Positions 10,375-20,638 of a stretch of 64,000 bases of DNA are shown piece after piece. Origin of the DNA: Marvania coccoides (lineage: Eukaryota; Chlorophyta; Trebouxiophyceae; Chlorellales; Chlorellaceae); the NCBI GenBank assembly GCA_963854735.1, contig OY978101.1, positions 744,001 to 808,000 on the forward strand, given 5' to 3'. The notes under the pieces are model-generated. The model had not been told where the DNA came from and searched no databases. It saw only the letters and a program-made list of their open reading frames with translations. Numbering within the stretch: the first letter of the stretch is position 1; every line of letters begins with the position of its first letter. The translations under genes and the position numbers were made by a program.

Positions 10375-13066
10375 ATGACGTCTACCCGAAGTGTGATCAT
10401 TGAAGGCCCTGCCATGCGTCAGAGCATCGTGGCCTCTGGGTTTTGCAACGAACGCCATTTTGTGTTGGAGAAGGGGCCAGGCGATGAGGCCTGCACGCTG
10501 TCCAGTTTCCGTTCGCCTGATGAAGACTCTGCCAGCAAGACCTTCCCCATCTCCGGCCGTACGACGCTCTCCCCGCTCGCAGACTCCGCCTTTAAGCTGC
10601 GTAGCAAGGGGGCCGAGTCTCTCAGCGGCCTTTTGACCGCCATCGTGAAGACCAAGGCTTTTAAGCACGTCCATTTGGCGAGTTTACACAGTGGCTTTCT
10701 TTACGCATCAAAATCGCCCAAGTTAGCTCCCCCCAACCAGATCACTTTTGACATTTTTTCTCTCCTCTTATTTCGTATTCCATTCATTGCAGCACTACTT
10801 CACCCTCACCTTTGCCCAGACCTCGTCCCTCCTGGGCTCCAGCGACGACCTCTCGCTGTGCTTCCCCGATGTGGAGACCGCAGCCAAGTGGCACTCTGCT
10901 TTTGCCGGCGCCATCGCCGACTGCGCTGCAGCTGCCGCCAAAGCGCCCTCGGCAAAGCGCCGGAAGGAGCTCGCGGCGCAGTCCTCCGACGTGGAAGACG
11001 CCACCGCGGTGCTGGCTGCCTCTTCCTCAGATCGAGGTTTAGGTGGCAGCGCTGCTGCTTCCCCCGCCGCTGCTGGTGGCGATGCCGGCGCCTCTCACTC
11101 CACTGAAGACGCGCAAGCGCCGTCCCCGCCCCGCCGGCGATGGTACAGCGTGCACCACGTCAACGGAGTGGCAGTCTACGCAGAAGAAGAGGGCGAAAAC
11201 GGCGATGGCGGGGCTTTCATGGCGTCGGTGGTCGTTCGCGCGCCCCCCGCGGCCTGTTTCCGAGCCCTGATGAGCTCAAACTCTTCTCGTGGCGGCGCAG
11301 CAGGCGAAATCCCCTTTACTGATGGCATTCGGGTGCTAGAAACGATTGACGCTCACTCTCACGTCGTGCGCCACGTCTGGGCCCCCAACCCGGGGCTGGA
11401 GCGCCGTTTGATTGCCCCCCGCGACCTCGTGGCCCTGAGATCGTGGCGCTGCGAGCCAGACGGCACCTACATCGTGCTGTTTCAGTCGACAACCCATCGG
11501 GCAGCTCGGCCGGCGCCCGGTCGCTGGTTCTCAGCCCTTGGAGGCAGCGCAGCGCCCCCCGTGCGGGCCACCCTGCAGGCGGCGGGGTTCACCATCTCCC
11601 CGCTGATGCCGCAGTACGTCCCGGGGGGTGGGGCTTCGCAGGAGTGCCTAGTAACTCTGGTGGTTAAAGCCGACATGGAAGGCGGATTGTCACAGCGGGG
11701 GATGCTATCGCGGTGGATTCCCGCCGTAGCGGACGCTGGGAGGTGGGCGCTGCTGGACCCGCTGCTGATGTCGGTGGTGGCGTTGCGGGACCGAGTGGAG
11801 CAGCGTCGCTTCGTTGTGTTTCCTTCGGCGCTGGCAGACGGCAACGGCGGCATCAGCCGCGGCACCAGCTGGGTGCTGAGCGAGAACGAGTGGCCGTCGT
11901 CAACAGCAGGCAGGGCAGCAGAAAAAGAAAGCGGAAGGGGTGTGGATGGGCCAGCGAGCCCTTCTCTGACCGTGCGCCAAGCGGCGGCCGTCGGCGCCGC
12001 TGGTGGTGGTGCTTCTGGGGGCAGGTCGCCCTCGTTCGACGCAGCCCAGATGTCGCCGTCGTTTGCGTCAGGGCGACCGCTGTCCCCCGTGCAAGAAAAC
12101 ATCAAGGAGACTTTCTCAGACGCAGAGGAGCCGGCAGGTGCGATGGCAGCAGCGGTGGCGGCGTGTTCAGAAGCCCCAGCGCACGGCGGCGCAGCAGCGG
12201 CGGTGGCTGCAGCCGCGGCAACAGCAAGGCGGGAGGTTGTGGCGGCAGCAGCGGCTGCTGAAAGCATATGGGGGGCTCGTGGCACCACGCCCAGTCAATT
12301 CTGGTCTCAAGTCTCCGCCTCCGGGCTTCAAATCCGGGGCGCAAGCTACCTGCAGGACCGCGTAAAGATCCCCGCGCAGCCTCCCATGTTCGACCTCTTC
12401 GCCAGCGACCTTGTGGACGGCGACGAGCCGCTGTGGCACATCGGTCGGTCCCTAGCGTCAGTGGCGCTCTGCCCCGCGCCGTTTGCGTTCGTTATGAACC
12501 TCATTTACCCTGCCAACGGCATGCTACAGTCGCTGGTGACAGTGTGGACTGCGCCGGTGGATGTTTCGGCTTTAGACGAGGAGGCTTTGATCGCTCACTG
12601 GGGCGATGACGGTGAGGGCACAGTTCGTTCTTTCTTCAGCAATTTAAAGCCGTGGATGGAGGGCGACGGCGCGGAGGCCGACAACCGCCGCAACCAGAAG
12701 TTCAAGCTCATTCCGAGGGTGGCGCAGGGCTCGTGGGTGGTGCGACAGAGCGTGGGCACCACGCCCGTCCTCCTCGGGAAGAAACTAAAGACAAAGTACT
12801 TTCGAGGGCGCACAGAGGGTGGCACGGCGTACTTTGAGGTGGACGTGGACATCACGTCCAACACCGTGGCCAACAGCGTGACCCGGCTGGTGGTGAATTC
12901 CATCACGTCTCTGGTAGTTGATCTGGCGCCTCTGGTGGAAGGCCAGGCGCCGGACGAGCTGCCGGAGCGGCTGCTGGGCACGGTGCGGTACGACCACCTG
13001 AACTTGAGGACGTCATCGGTGTGGGATGAAGGGTCTGGAAGGGCAGTGCCCCGACCGGAAATTTGA
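10375..13066 (+). CDS. EDR2-like PH-START-DUF1336 lipid-binding protein
   Basis: Exon 1 starts at the ATG at 10375; exon 2 is 10793-13066 (ends at TGA). The donor is either 10645 (GTGAAG) or 10669 (GTCCAT). Both are in phase, giving 847 or 855 residues. The order is that of plant ENHANCED DISEASE RESISTANCE 2: a PH domain (about 1-140, ending CFPDVETAAKWHSAF), a START lipid-binding fold (about 185-410, from RWYSVHHVNGVAVYAEE) and the DUF1336/EDR2_C domain (about 580-830). The last is marked by FAFVMNLIYP, TPVLLGKKLKTKYFRG, YFEVDVDITSN and LPERLLGTVRYDHLN. EDR2 binds phosphatidylinositol-4-phosphate and dampens defence and cell death in plants. A low-complexity Ala/Gly/Ser linker separates START and DUF1336. 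Confidence 0.88.
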
Positions 13067-13127
13067 GGCTGTGAGCCTAGTTTGTGTATCAGAGCTTTGT
13101 GGGGCTGGCTCAGCTGCTTGAGAGTAC

Positions 13128-13132
13128 TGTAA
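13128..13132 (+). terminator. TGTAA polyadenylation motif (EDR2-like gene)
   Basis: TGTAA lies 62 nt beyond the stop codon, the usual spacing for the chlorophyte poly(A) signal. Confidence 0.5.
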
Positions 13133-13346
13133 TGAATGGCATTTGATTGTACAGTTTGCATTTCTTTTTTCTTCTATAATCAGCTTGCAAAAGTTCATAT
13201 TATTATGTTTAAACAATAAATTGCATTTATGCCCGTTTCACGCTTTCTCTAGCTTTTAATTGTGTCAAGTCATAAGTCATATTTTTGCCAGCGGCGAGGC
13301 GGCTTCACACAGCGCAGCCCTAAATTTTAAATTCAAAGTCGATTAG

Positions 13347-14743
13347 ATGAGCCAGGGCGAGAGCACAGCCAAGCTGCTGGGCATCGCGGCCCTAACCGCA
13401 ACCACGTCGTCAATAATGACGTATGCGGTGTTGAGATGGCATCAGAAAGGGGAGGCGGCCTTGAGAGAGGCCCGGTCTGACGCCCTCCCTCTGACGCCAC
13501 CACGCTGCAGCAGCAAAGGCTGCTGCGAGCCCCACCCCGCCCCTCCTGGGACCGCGTTGGCCCCTCGACGAGACCCCTTCGACCCCAACCCCCGAGAAGG
13601 GCAAGTAATAACTGTTGCTGTTTAACACTATTCATTTCGCCCGCCCTGCTCTCTCCTTTTTCCACTGCCACGTAATCGTCACCTTATGTCCAGCTCCGAC
13701 CTTCCCCGCCCACTCAACACGACTATCCCATGCAATTTGCGCGCGCAGGTACCTTTCTTGGGACGATTACTTCATGGCTGTGGCCTTCCTCAGCGCCCAG
13801 CGCAGCAAGGACCCGGCCAAGCAGGTGGGCGCGTGCATCGTCGACCAGAACAAGGTCATCTGCGGCATCGGGTACAACGGCTTCCCTCGGGGGTGCGCCG
13901 ACGAGGAGCTGCCGTGGGCCAAGCGCTCTGCCAACGGAGACCCCCTTGCCACAAAATATCCTTACGTGTGCCACGCCGAGATGAACGCCATTTTGAACAA
14001 GAACGGGGCGTCTGTGGTGGGCACCACCGTGTTCGTGACGATGTTCCCCTGCAACGAGTGTGCCAAACTGCTGATCCAGGCGGGGGTGTCGGAGATAGTA
14101 TACCATGAAGACAAGGCGCAGCCTAGTGGGGGCACGCCGGCGCCCGCAACCAGCAGCTTCAAGTACGAGAGCGGATCGCACCTTTTTTTCTCGTCACAAG
14201 TGTGCATTTCTTTCTTTTTGGCCCTAATTACTAATTATGTAGTACATTTATGGTCGATTTTTCTTTCCAATTAAAATGTGCAGGCTGTCTCAGCAGTACG
14301 CCGCATCCAAGCGGCTGCTGCGGCTGGCGGGCGTGAGGGTGCGGCAGCACCTGTTCAGGCGCCCAGTCACGCTCACCCTCTCAAACCACCCCACGTGCCC
14401 CGTAACAGAAGAAAACACCACTGATGCTGCTGCTGCTGCAACCCCGCTGCAGGAATCCTCGCCTTCAGCGGTGTGGGTGGAAGGCCCCGCAGCAGAGGCG
14501 GCTGCGGAAGCGGCCGCAGAGCCGCGTGCGGCCGCCAGCTCATCCCAAGGCACACCAGCCTGCAGTGCTCTTGATTTGGATGGATTCGTGACTGCGATGG
14601 AGACTGGGGGAGGAGGGCTGATGGGGCGGGTGGAGAGCGCGGGGAGCGTGTCGGGGCCGAGGATTGGGGTCAGCGGAGGGGTTGAGTGTGAGGCGGCAGC
14701 GGAGCTTCCGAACAAGGTGTTGAGGTTTGATGCTGACGCTTGA
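13347..14743 (+). CDS. deoxycytidylate (dCMP) deaminase with N-terminal membrane anchor
   Basis: Exons 13347-13600, 13749-14162 and 14284-14743 give 375 residues. The enzyme deaminates dCMP to dUMP, feeding thymidylate synthesis. The zinc site is intact: HAEMNAI (His160, Glu162) and PCNEC (Cys186, Cys189). [22 protein letters not shown] and [16 protein letters not shown] are family hallmarks. The first intron begins GCAAGT (GC-AG); only this donor keeps the frame, since the GT four bases on would break it. Two additions are odd: about 85 N-terminal residues with a hydrophobic helix ([20 protein letters not shown]) and a roughly 140-residue Ala/Glu/Gly-rich C-terminal tail. The helix could be a membrane anchor or part of an organelle-targeting sequence. 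Confidence 0.9.
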
Positions 14744-15089
14744 GCTGCTTGGGTATATGGCTATTGTATACTATATAGTTCAGTTGGTTTTTTGGTTTTT
14801 TGGTTTTGTTTGTTTTTAATCCTAACAAAACCAACCAAAATCAAACAGAATGGTTCCTTCTTCTTTACACAATCAGCGCATTTTATTTTTTTGGTGAAGT
14901 TTGTGGCGCCCGCTGGATCGTTCTGTGTGCGTTATTCTTCACCGGCGCACAGTATTTACAGAGCCGGACGTACTATTGAACAACGAAGTGGTTAAAGCAT
15001 GCAAACACATTCAACAAACGGTGACAAGAAATCTTCGCGCTCTCATTATTACTTGAAACCTTTCTATATGTGGTGGGGGATTTATTTTT
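14744..15089. other. convergent intergenic region
   Basis: Spacer between converging genes. At about 14786-14848 there is an imperfect inverted repeat (repeats of GGTTTT followed by AAAACCAACC) that could form a hairpin. No gene is seen. Confidence 0.4.
14956..14960 (-). terminator. TGTAA polyadenylation motif (secreted Cys-rich protein gene)
   Basis: TTACA on the plus strand (TGTAA on the minus strand), 130 nt beyond the stop codon at 15090-15092. Confidence 0.45.
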
Positions 15090-15634
15090 TTATTGGGAAG
15101 GGGTGGCGGGCCAGGCTGCCACGATGGCGTTCACGTTCTCCAGGACGCAGGGGTCGGGGATAATGGCTAGAGCATTGGTACCAGGCATGCAGACGGGGGG
15201 CTGCGAAATAGAAAGCAAAGAATACCGAAAATAAATTAAATTTGTTAAACTGTAGAGCAAGAGGTTTGTTTGGAAGCGAATTAAGAGAAATTTGAGTTCA
15301 GCTCATTTTTTTTAAAGATATGCATTACCTGTCCGGGCATGGGGATGGTACACAGGAAGTAGATGGCTTCGTTTTCATCACCCTCGGCCCTCTGGATGTT
15401 ACAAGACGCGAGCCCAGGGCCCTGCGGCTGGCCCTCCTGCTGCACGCTCTGAGCCTGGCAGTGGAAGTTCCACTCCCCGGTGGCTGGGCACATAATTGTG
15501 CATTGAATTTCCTCAGGCTGCCAGTTGTCGGGGCACTGGGGCGGGGCGACAGGCTGTTGCTGAAGGATCTGCCGGGCTGAGGCGGAGCAGGCAGCGGCCA
15601 GGAGGAGCGCGGCCAGAACAAAGGAAACCTGCAT
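15090..15634 (-). CDS. small secreted cysteine-rich protein
   Basis: Minus-strand exons 15329-15634 and 15090-15200 join in phase 0 to 138 residues. The N-terminus is a textbook signal peptide (MQVSFVLAALLLAAACSASA). The mature part holds eight cysteines in PPQC, EEIQC, TIMC, NFHC, LASC, YFLC, PPVC and PDPC contexts, enough for four disulphides. The intron separates the last two cysteines from the rest. Gln/Pro-rich linkers are present. No family is recognised. The cysteine pattern loosely recalls algal cell-wall or extracellular-matrix modules but does not match one I can name. Destination is probably the periplasm or cell wall. Confidence 0.75.
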
Positions 15635-17103
15635 GCCAGTGGAAGAGTATGCAAGGTGATTTTTTCATATGCCCGATAAGCACCGAGGATAATTAAGCTC
15701 AGTCTTATTTCTCAACAAAAATAAGATTTAAAGAGACCCCAGGGGGAGGACGCCCTATGGTAGGTGCACAGCTCCTACTCAAAGTTTTCCCTCGTCCAGT
15801 CACTTATCGAGTGTACCACAATCAAAGACCGATTCCAATTCTTCTGTAGATTGTGGTGATGCCGTCGCAGTATGTGTAATATATATATAATGGTCCAGAA
15901 ATTTCACACCAAGGTATTTTTTGTGTGGAAGAATTTTTGTGTGGAAGCGGAAGAAATTGCTCTTCGAAACCAAATTCTGTACATAGGCGCGCGAAGGTCC
16001 ATTGTGGGGTTGTTAAATAAGAGTTTATGGTGTTATGCAAACACTTGCCTTGGAGGACGGCATTTTCACTTTTGTAATGTTGGGGGGGAGGGGGGGGGGG
16101 GGGGGGGGGGGGTCTAAAACCCTATGAGGACGAGTTGAAAAGGTTGTGAATTGTTTCCAATGTATTTTATTAATATATGTTAAATTCTGCAAAAAAACAG
16201 GGAAAGGGCTGGCCAGAAGCCCGCTGACAGTTCATGCAAACTTTCTTCCACGCGAGAACGCGGGGGCCGTCCTCGAATTTTTTGCCCCGCGCTATGCTGC
16301 ATCGAAGGAGCCACAATTGTTCGGACCCCATCATTCAAGTAGTATTAGACCGCAACTCGTGGGTTCTCCACAGTTCTCTGTTCCCCAGGCTTTTGCCGCG
16401 GGTGCTCGTCGAGATCAACAGTTGAAATGCTGGCGCTCTTCTTTTTCCTGAATTGTTGTTCTAAATATTTAGATTGCAGCCCCGAGATTTTGATCCCTGA
16501 CCCAACGATGCAGGTTCAGGTTTGCAGATTTGTAAATTGGTTAACGGCTGCTACTTAGGTGGGTTTGTTTTCTCCCCTGCGCTCTTATTCAAAGCTGTCA
16601 AACCAAGACAACTATTCCTTATGTTCTCTCGTTTTGGTATAGTCTCGTGCTATGGCAGGGAGAGCTGCTCTTTCATTGCAATGCCTTCACGGTTGTGACA
16701 GTGGCGGGCAAAAAAATCAGGAAAAGCTCACGTTATTTTATGCATCGCGCGATGCAATCAATTTATAAATTGTGTAATATAAAGGATGAAAAAACGGGCA
16801 TGCAAAATGGACGAGAAGAGAGGTCTCTGAAAGAAAGAAAGAGACAAAGAGGTCGCCAAAATAAATTAATATTGGCCGCGGTGTTCCTCCAAACACACAT
16901 TTTAAATTAATATTAAGAGTATAGAACTTCATCCAGCCAACTTGGACGCGGTCCCTCCCTCCGCAGAGCGCTTGAATACACTCTGGCAATTATCTAACTA
17001 ATATTTTTATTTTATTTTTCAAGCTTGTTGCGCGCAATCAGAGCGTAAGCCGAAGCTTTCACGCCCAAAACAGCTCTAAGATACCAGCGAAAGGCCAAAC
17101 CAA
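15635..17103. other. long intergenic region with poly-G tract
   Basis: About 1.47 kb without a supported gene between the divergent Cys-rich-protein and ankyrin genes. It contains a G-run (16082-16112). Around 16200-16450 there are GC-rich, coding-like frames on both strands but no start, stop and splice set that holds together. Confidence 0.45.
16082..16112. repeat. poly-G homopolymer tract
   Basis: A run of about 30 G interrupted once by A. Such tracts can form G-quadruplexes and also mark places where sequencing length is unreliable. Confidence 0.9.
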
Positions 17104-17999
17104 ATGCAATTTAAATGCAATTTCGACGCTCTACAACAGGCGTCCTTGGAGGGCGATGTAAAGCAGGTTCTCCACATCCTGCGCTCGCGAACCTTCCACC
17201 CGGACGCCACAGCAGCAGGCTGCAACCGCCGCACGGCCCTGCACCTGGCTGCTGAAGCAGGCCACGAGGAGGTCGCCCAGCTGCTTTGTGAACACGGCAA
17301 CGCTGACCTCGAAGCTAGGGACTCTTGCGGTACGCTGGATAATCAATTTTTTAAATGTTTTTATGTGCCATTCAGCGTTTATTTCAGCCACCCCTTTTGC
17401 ACGTTGCTATATTGTTTGCAGGTAGCACGCCCCTGCTCTACGCAATTTTCGGCCGCCACTTCGCCATGGTGGAGCTGCTGCTCTTTCTAGGCAGCGATCC
17501 TGACGCCGCAAGCTTCTACCGCACCACGCCTCTCATCCTGGCGTCTCGCTTGGGCGACGTTGCCATTGCGCAAGGGCTGCTGCACGCGGGGGCCAGGAGG
17601 CCCGTGCCGGATATCTGCAGTTGGGACGCGCTGGCCTACGCCTCAGAGTGCGGCCACGTGGCTGTCACAGCCTGCCTGCTGGCCTTCGGAGCAAAACCGA
17701 TGACTAGCCGCTACATGTCGCCCAATGCTGCGAAAACTATGGTGATGGCTGGGTACTGCAACTGGGAGGAGGTCCCTCGAAACTGCACTGGGCTGGAGCA
17801 AGCGCCGCTGACGGTGTTTAGGGACCAACCGGAGGCGCTGCCAAGGCTTTTTCGCCGGCTGGAGCCGTGGGTGCAGCTGAGAGGGCGCTTTGCGCTGCTG
17901 GTTCTGAAGTGCCGCGCGCCGGGGCTGGAGAAAAAGCTGAGGATCAAGATCCTGCACGCCAGCCTGCAGCCTGGGGAAGCCCGAGATAAAAACAATTAA
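17104..17999 (+). CDS. ankyrin-repeat protein
   Basis: Exons 17104-17329 and 17422-17999 give 267 residues. At least four ankyrin repeats are visible in the first 170 residues: DALQQASLEGDVKQVLHILR, TALHLAAEAGHEEVAQLL, TPLLYAIFGRHFAMVELLLF and TPLILASRLGDVAIAQGLL, then ALAYASECGHVAVTACLL. The C-terminal 90 residues lack repeats and are basic near the end (LEKKLRIKILHAS). Ankyrin repeats mediate protein contacts; no partner or catalytic domain is visible, so the role is unknown. The intron falls inside a repeat. Confidence 0.85.
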
Positions 18000-18241
18000 A
18001 GCCTCGATTTTCTGAAGAGCGGCGAAATGCCTCTTGGCTGAAACTTTTTATTGCATTTAAAATTTAAGAACCGATATTTCGTCAATACAGGAAATATGAA
18101 GTAGGGGCTTGCCTCTACTGCGTGGGGACAAAAAAGGTTGCCAGCTCAGATGAAATTGAAAAACTCAATTTGCCCCGTCGCTTCCCCAATTTTGCTTATA
18201 AAAAAATTAAATAAATTCTTTAATTACATTGCGTTGTCAAA

Positions 18242-20406
18242 ATGCGGCAGGCAAGCACTATGCTGCCCCTTTTGCTCTTTATTCTGCTTTCGATCAAACA
18301 TGGTGTCGGAGTTCAGGCAAGTCCGCACAGCCCACAGGTTTCATCTGAAAAGATTGAATCATTATATACATATATTTTTTCCCTCGCCAGGAAGCTTGCA
18401 CCGCTTCCCTCGCCCCTGATGGCGAGAAAAAGGTGGAGTGGTTCCAGGGCATTAAGGAGATCCTTTATGAGGGCCCTGCCAGCAAGAACCCCCTTTCCTT
18501 CAAGTATTACAACCCTTCAGAGAGAATCGCCGGCCGCACAATGCGTGAGTGGCTGCGATTCTCCCTTTCCTTCTGGCACACAATGCGAGGGGACGGCTCT
18601 GATCCCTTTGGCTCCCCCACAAAGGTGACGAGGCATATGCGTTTGAAAGCGCGTGCGTATCTGAAAACTTCGGCAGAATATTCCCAAACTTCCGCTGCTG
18701 AAATTTGGGGTAAGAAAGCCCTCCTTTCTTTTTTGCTTTACCTTGACTATTATAATGTTTTGCAGACCTGGCCCTGGGAGGACCCCTCGCTGCCGCCTCT
18801 GGACGCAGCCAAGCGCCGCCTAGACGTCTTTTTCGAAATTCTAGACAAATTGGGCGCCCAGTTCTGGTGCTTCCACGTAAGCCGACACAATATATTTTCT
18901 TATTAGTATATAACGCGTGCATACCAATTGAAGCGATATACTTTGGTTTGGTTAGCGTTGAAAAGTCAGTCCCCGCCTGACTATTTTTATTCTAGTCAGG
19001 CGAGAGTCAGGCAAGCACTCAGGCGTGGGACAACTTTTCAACCGGAAACACGCCCTTTCGCTGCATTGCTCTCATTTTTGCCGCTTATTCTACCTTTTCA
19101 CACTTCTTCTTTGCCCTCAGGACCGCGACATCGCTCCCGAAGGCTCCAGCGTGGCGGAGAGCGACGCATGGCTGGAAGAAATCGCTGGGCATGCCCGCAA
19201 GCTGCAGGGCGACCGCCAAGGCCGCGTGCAGCTGCTGTGGGGCACGGCGCAGCTGTTCAAGCACCCGCGCTACGTGCACGGCGCCGCCACGAGCCCCAAC
19301 GCCACAGTCTTTGCGCGAGCGGCCGCTCAAGTAAAAAAAGCGATGGAAGTCACCAACAGCCTCGGGGGGTCGGGGTACGTGTTCTGGGGGGGGCGTGAAG
19401 GGTACTCCACCTTGCTAAACACCGATATGAAACTAGAGACTGACAATCTGGCACGTTTCCTTCGCATGGCAGCCAGCCACGCTGAAAAAATTGGATTTAA
19501 AGGCAATCTGATGCTGGAACCCAAGCCCCAGGAGCCTTCAAAGCACCAGTATGATTTCGATGCTGCCACTACGCACGCTTTTCTGCAGTCGCACGGCCTG
19601 CAGGGCTTCAAACTGAATATCGAGTGCAACCACGCGACGCTGGCTGGCCATTCATGCTTCCACGAGCTGACCTACGCCTCCGACGCGGGGCTGCTGGGCA
19701 GCGTAGACGCCAACACGGGCGACCCGCAGGCAAGCGAGCTTCTTTTTGTGCCAGCATGGCAAACTTAGAAAGCGTTTTTTCAAATTTTTTATTATGTAAA
19801 TATGCGTTCTTCTTCACTATTTCGCTTATATTCGCTCGTTTACATTTTCAGGTGGGCTGGGACACTGATGAGTTCCTCACTGATGTCAGCCAGGCTACTT
19901 TGGTTGCTCTCGCCATTCTTCGAAACGACGGCCTGGCCCCGGGGGGCCTCAACTTTGACGCCAAGCTGCGCCGCGAGTCCACTGACCCTGAGGACCTCTT
20001 CATCGCCCACATTGCGGGGATGGACGCCATGGCGAGGGGGCTGCGCAATGCCGCCGCTCTGATCGAGGACGGCACGCTGGATGCCATGCGCAAGGCCAGG
20101 TAACATGGCAAGGCCATATGGATGACGATTTTATTCAATTATTATACTAAATAGTGTAGTAATAGCCATGGTTTTTTTGTACGCTAAACGCGAGAGAAGG
20201 GGAAAAACTTGTTTTGTCGCCTCTTTTTCTGTTGATGTAGGTACGCTGATTACTCGGAAACGCAGCTAGGCAAGGACATCATGGCAGAGAAAATAGGGTT
20301 TGAGGAGCTGGCGCAGTGGGCGAAGGCGCACGACGACCCAGTACAAGGACTGCCCAGCGGAAAGCAGGAGCTGTACGAAATGGCGTTTAACAGCTTTGTG
20401 CGGTGA
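18242..20406 (+). CDS. xylA: xylose isomerase, plant type with signal peptide
   Basis: Exons 18242-18316, 18391-18624, 18766-18876, 19121-19729, 19852-20099 and 20241-20406 splice to 480 residues. The enzyme interconverts D-xylose and D-xylulose using two divalent metals. Landmarks are [19 protein letters not shown] with the catalytic His, [51 protein letters not shown] and [15 protein letters not shown], all as in land-plant enzymes. The N-terminus is a signal peptide ([19 protein letters not shown]), as in plant homologues, which are ER/vacuole-routed. Introns 1 (18317) and 4 (19730) begin GCAAG instead of GT; no nearby GT keeps the frame. Length matches plant xylose isomerases (about 480). 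Confidence 0.95.
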
Positions 20407-20542
20407 AAAACAAGCCTGAAAATATCAATCAAGTAAAAGAGTCCCTTAGAAAAGCTCAAGTTTAGGAGCTGAAAGATGAATGACTGCGTGGCAAACAAAA
20501 TTGAGCCGCTTGCATGAAATTGATAGAGCACATTGCTTTTTT

Positions 20543-20547
20543 TTACA
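20543..20547 (-). terminator. TGTAA polyadenylation motif (YbaK-exonuclease gene)
   Basis: TTACA on the plus strand, 92 nt beyond the stop at 20639 of the minus-strand gene. Confidence 0.45.
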
Positions 20548-20638
20548 AATGCTTGCAAAATGAATACAAGGAATGATTGCATGTATACGCATACGAATGA
20601 AAACCAATGGAATGGAGTACACATACGTCTTCATTCGT

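Noticed and set aside
10645..10792. Choice between donors GTGAAG (10645) and GTCCAT (10669) in the EDR2-like gene
   Set aside because: Both are in phase and neither is a strong consensus, so I did not make a separate claim; the first is closer to the consensus.
16146..16451. Protein-like frames on both strands in the large intergenic region
   Set aside because: Two plus-strand frames and one minus-strand frame look partly protein-like, but none has a start, stop and splice sites that agree, and no family is recognised.
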